The notes under the pieces: model-generated
Told to the model about the DNA's origin: nothing
Database searches by the model: none
The model's input: the letters and a program-made list of their open reading frames with translations, nothing else
Source of the DNA: Inhella proteolytica
Lineage (GTDB): Bacteria > Pseudomonadota > Gammaproteobacteria > Burkholderiales > Burkholderiaceae_C
Reading direction: 5' to 3'
DNA: 46,896 nt
NCBI RefSeq assembly: GCF_016093275.1
Contig: NZ_JAEDAK010000023.1
Location: forward strand, 1-46,896
Shown here: positions 46,831-46,896 of the stretch, in pieces
Position numbering within the stretch: position 1 is the first letter of the stretch
Layout: every line of letters starts with the position of its first letter
Position numbers and translations under genes: made by a program

Positions 46831-46862
46831 AAAACCCCCCGCATGTTACTGCGAGGGGTTTT
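46831..46862 (-). terminator. rRNA operon terminator
   Basis: On the minus strand AAAACCCCTCGC and GCGGGGGGTTTT pair around an 8-base loop, followed by TTTTGCTATTTTT. It lies 11 bases after the 5S gene end and so terminates the rRNA operon. Confidence 0.9.
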
Positions 46863-46873
46863 GGGGATTAATA

Positions 46874-46896
46874 GCCTGACGATGTCCTACTTTCAC
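46874..46896 (-). rRNA. rrf: 5S ribosomal RNA, 3' end only
   Basis: The minus strand reads GTGAAAGTAGGACATCGTCA followed by GGC, the conserved 3' end of bacterial 5S rRNA. About 23 bases of the gene are inside the window; the remainder, and presumably 23S and 16S, lie to the right. The terminator follows directly. Confidence 0.88.

Overview
The window looks like chromosomal DNA of a high-GC betaproteobacterium of the order Burkholderiales. The clues are the gene blocks def-fmt-htpX, LysM-dprA-smg, pgk-pyk and yajC-secD-secF, a 314-residue Gram-negative porin ending in phenylalanine, small families such as DUF1840, and wobble positions dominated by G and C. Genus cannot be fixed from the sequence alone. 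I see no insertion sequence, prophage, CRISPR array or tRNA gene. The right edge is the 3' end of a 5S rRNA gene on the minus strand followed by its terminator. The left edge resembles an rRNA-type promoter firing leftwards out of the window. The piece is probably the unique DNA between two rRNA operons.

Layout. 0.3-3.6 kb (minus): a MerR regulator, a PAS-GGDEF-EAL protein with a decayed EAL domain, and an ATPase with a STAS-like tail. 3.7-6.4 kb (plus): a two-subunit molybdenum hydroxylase (IorA/IorB type) behind a MerR-style promoter with a 19-bp spacer. 6.4-11.2 kb: acyl-CoA catabolism (enoyl-CoA hydratase, 3-hydroxyacyl-CoA dehydrogenase, 3-oxoadipyl-CoA thiolase) and a glycerate 2-kinase. 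11.2-13.9 kb: HD-GYP protein, DUF1840 protein and porin. 14.0-20.5 kb (minus): a five-gene set of TelA, an XpaC-like membrane protein, a lipoprotein fusing a substrate-binding domain to a VWA domain, a membrane-anchored substrate-binding protein and a YfbK-like VWA lipoprotein. This is the best candidate for an undescribed system. 20.6-23.2 kb (minus): an acyl-CoA dehydrogenase, an APH-fold kinase and an NTF2-fold protein, resembling the 4-hydroxyacyl-CoA pathway. 23.3-26.3 kb: an orphan solute-binding protein, ybdD and cstA. 26.4-31.1 kb (minus): NarL-type regulator, Cache-domain histidine kinase, pyruvate kinase and phosphoglycerate kinase. 31.1-35.9 kb (minus): azlDC, a GIN-domain protein, a small lipoprotein, htpX, fmt and def. 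36.1-38.8 kb (plus): LysM protein, dprA, smg. 38.8-44.5 kb (minus): DUF1631 protein, secF, secD, yajC. 44.6-46.9 kb: a crotonase-fold protein lacking both catalytic glutamates, two tandem four-cysteine mini-proteins, a ProQ/FinO-domain protein and the 5S end.

How the genes may work together. Much of the window is housekeeping (lower glycolysis, protein export, formyl-methionine handling, DNA uptake). The accessory parts concern oxidation of aromatic or acyl substrates, cyclic-di-GMP signalling, pyruvate or peptide uptake linked to a sensor, and an envelope system built from VWA and binding-protein domains with no ABC permease or ATPase beside it. Many junctions overlap by four bases (ATGA or GTGA), which indicates translational coupling. 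Functions below are read from sequence motifs and remembered family features; no database search was run.
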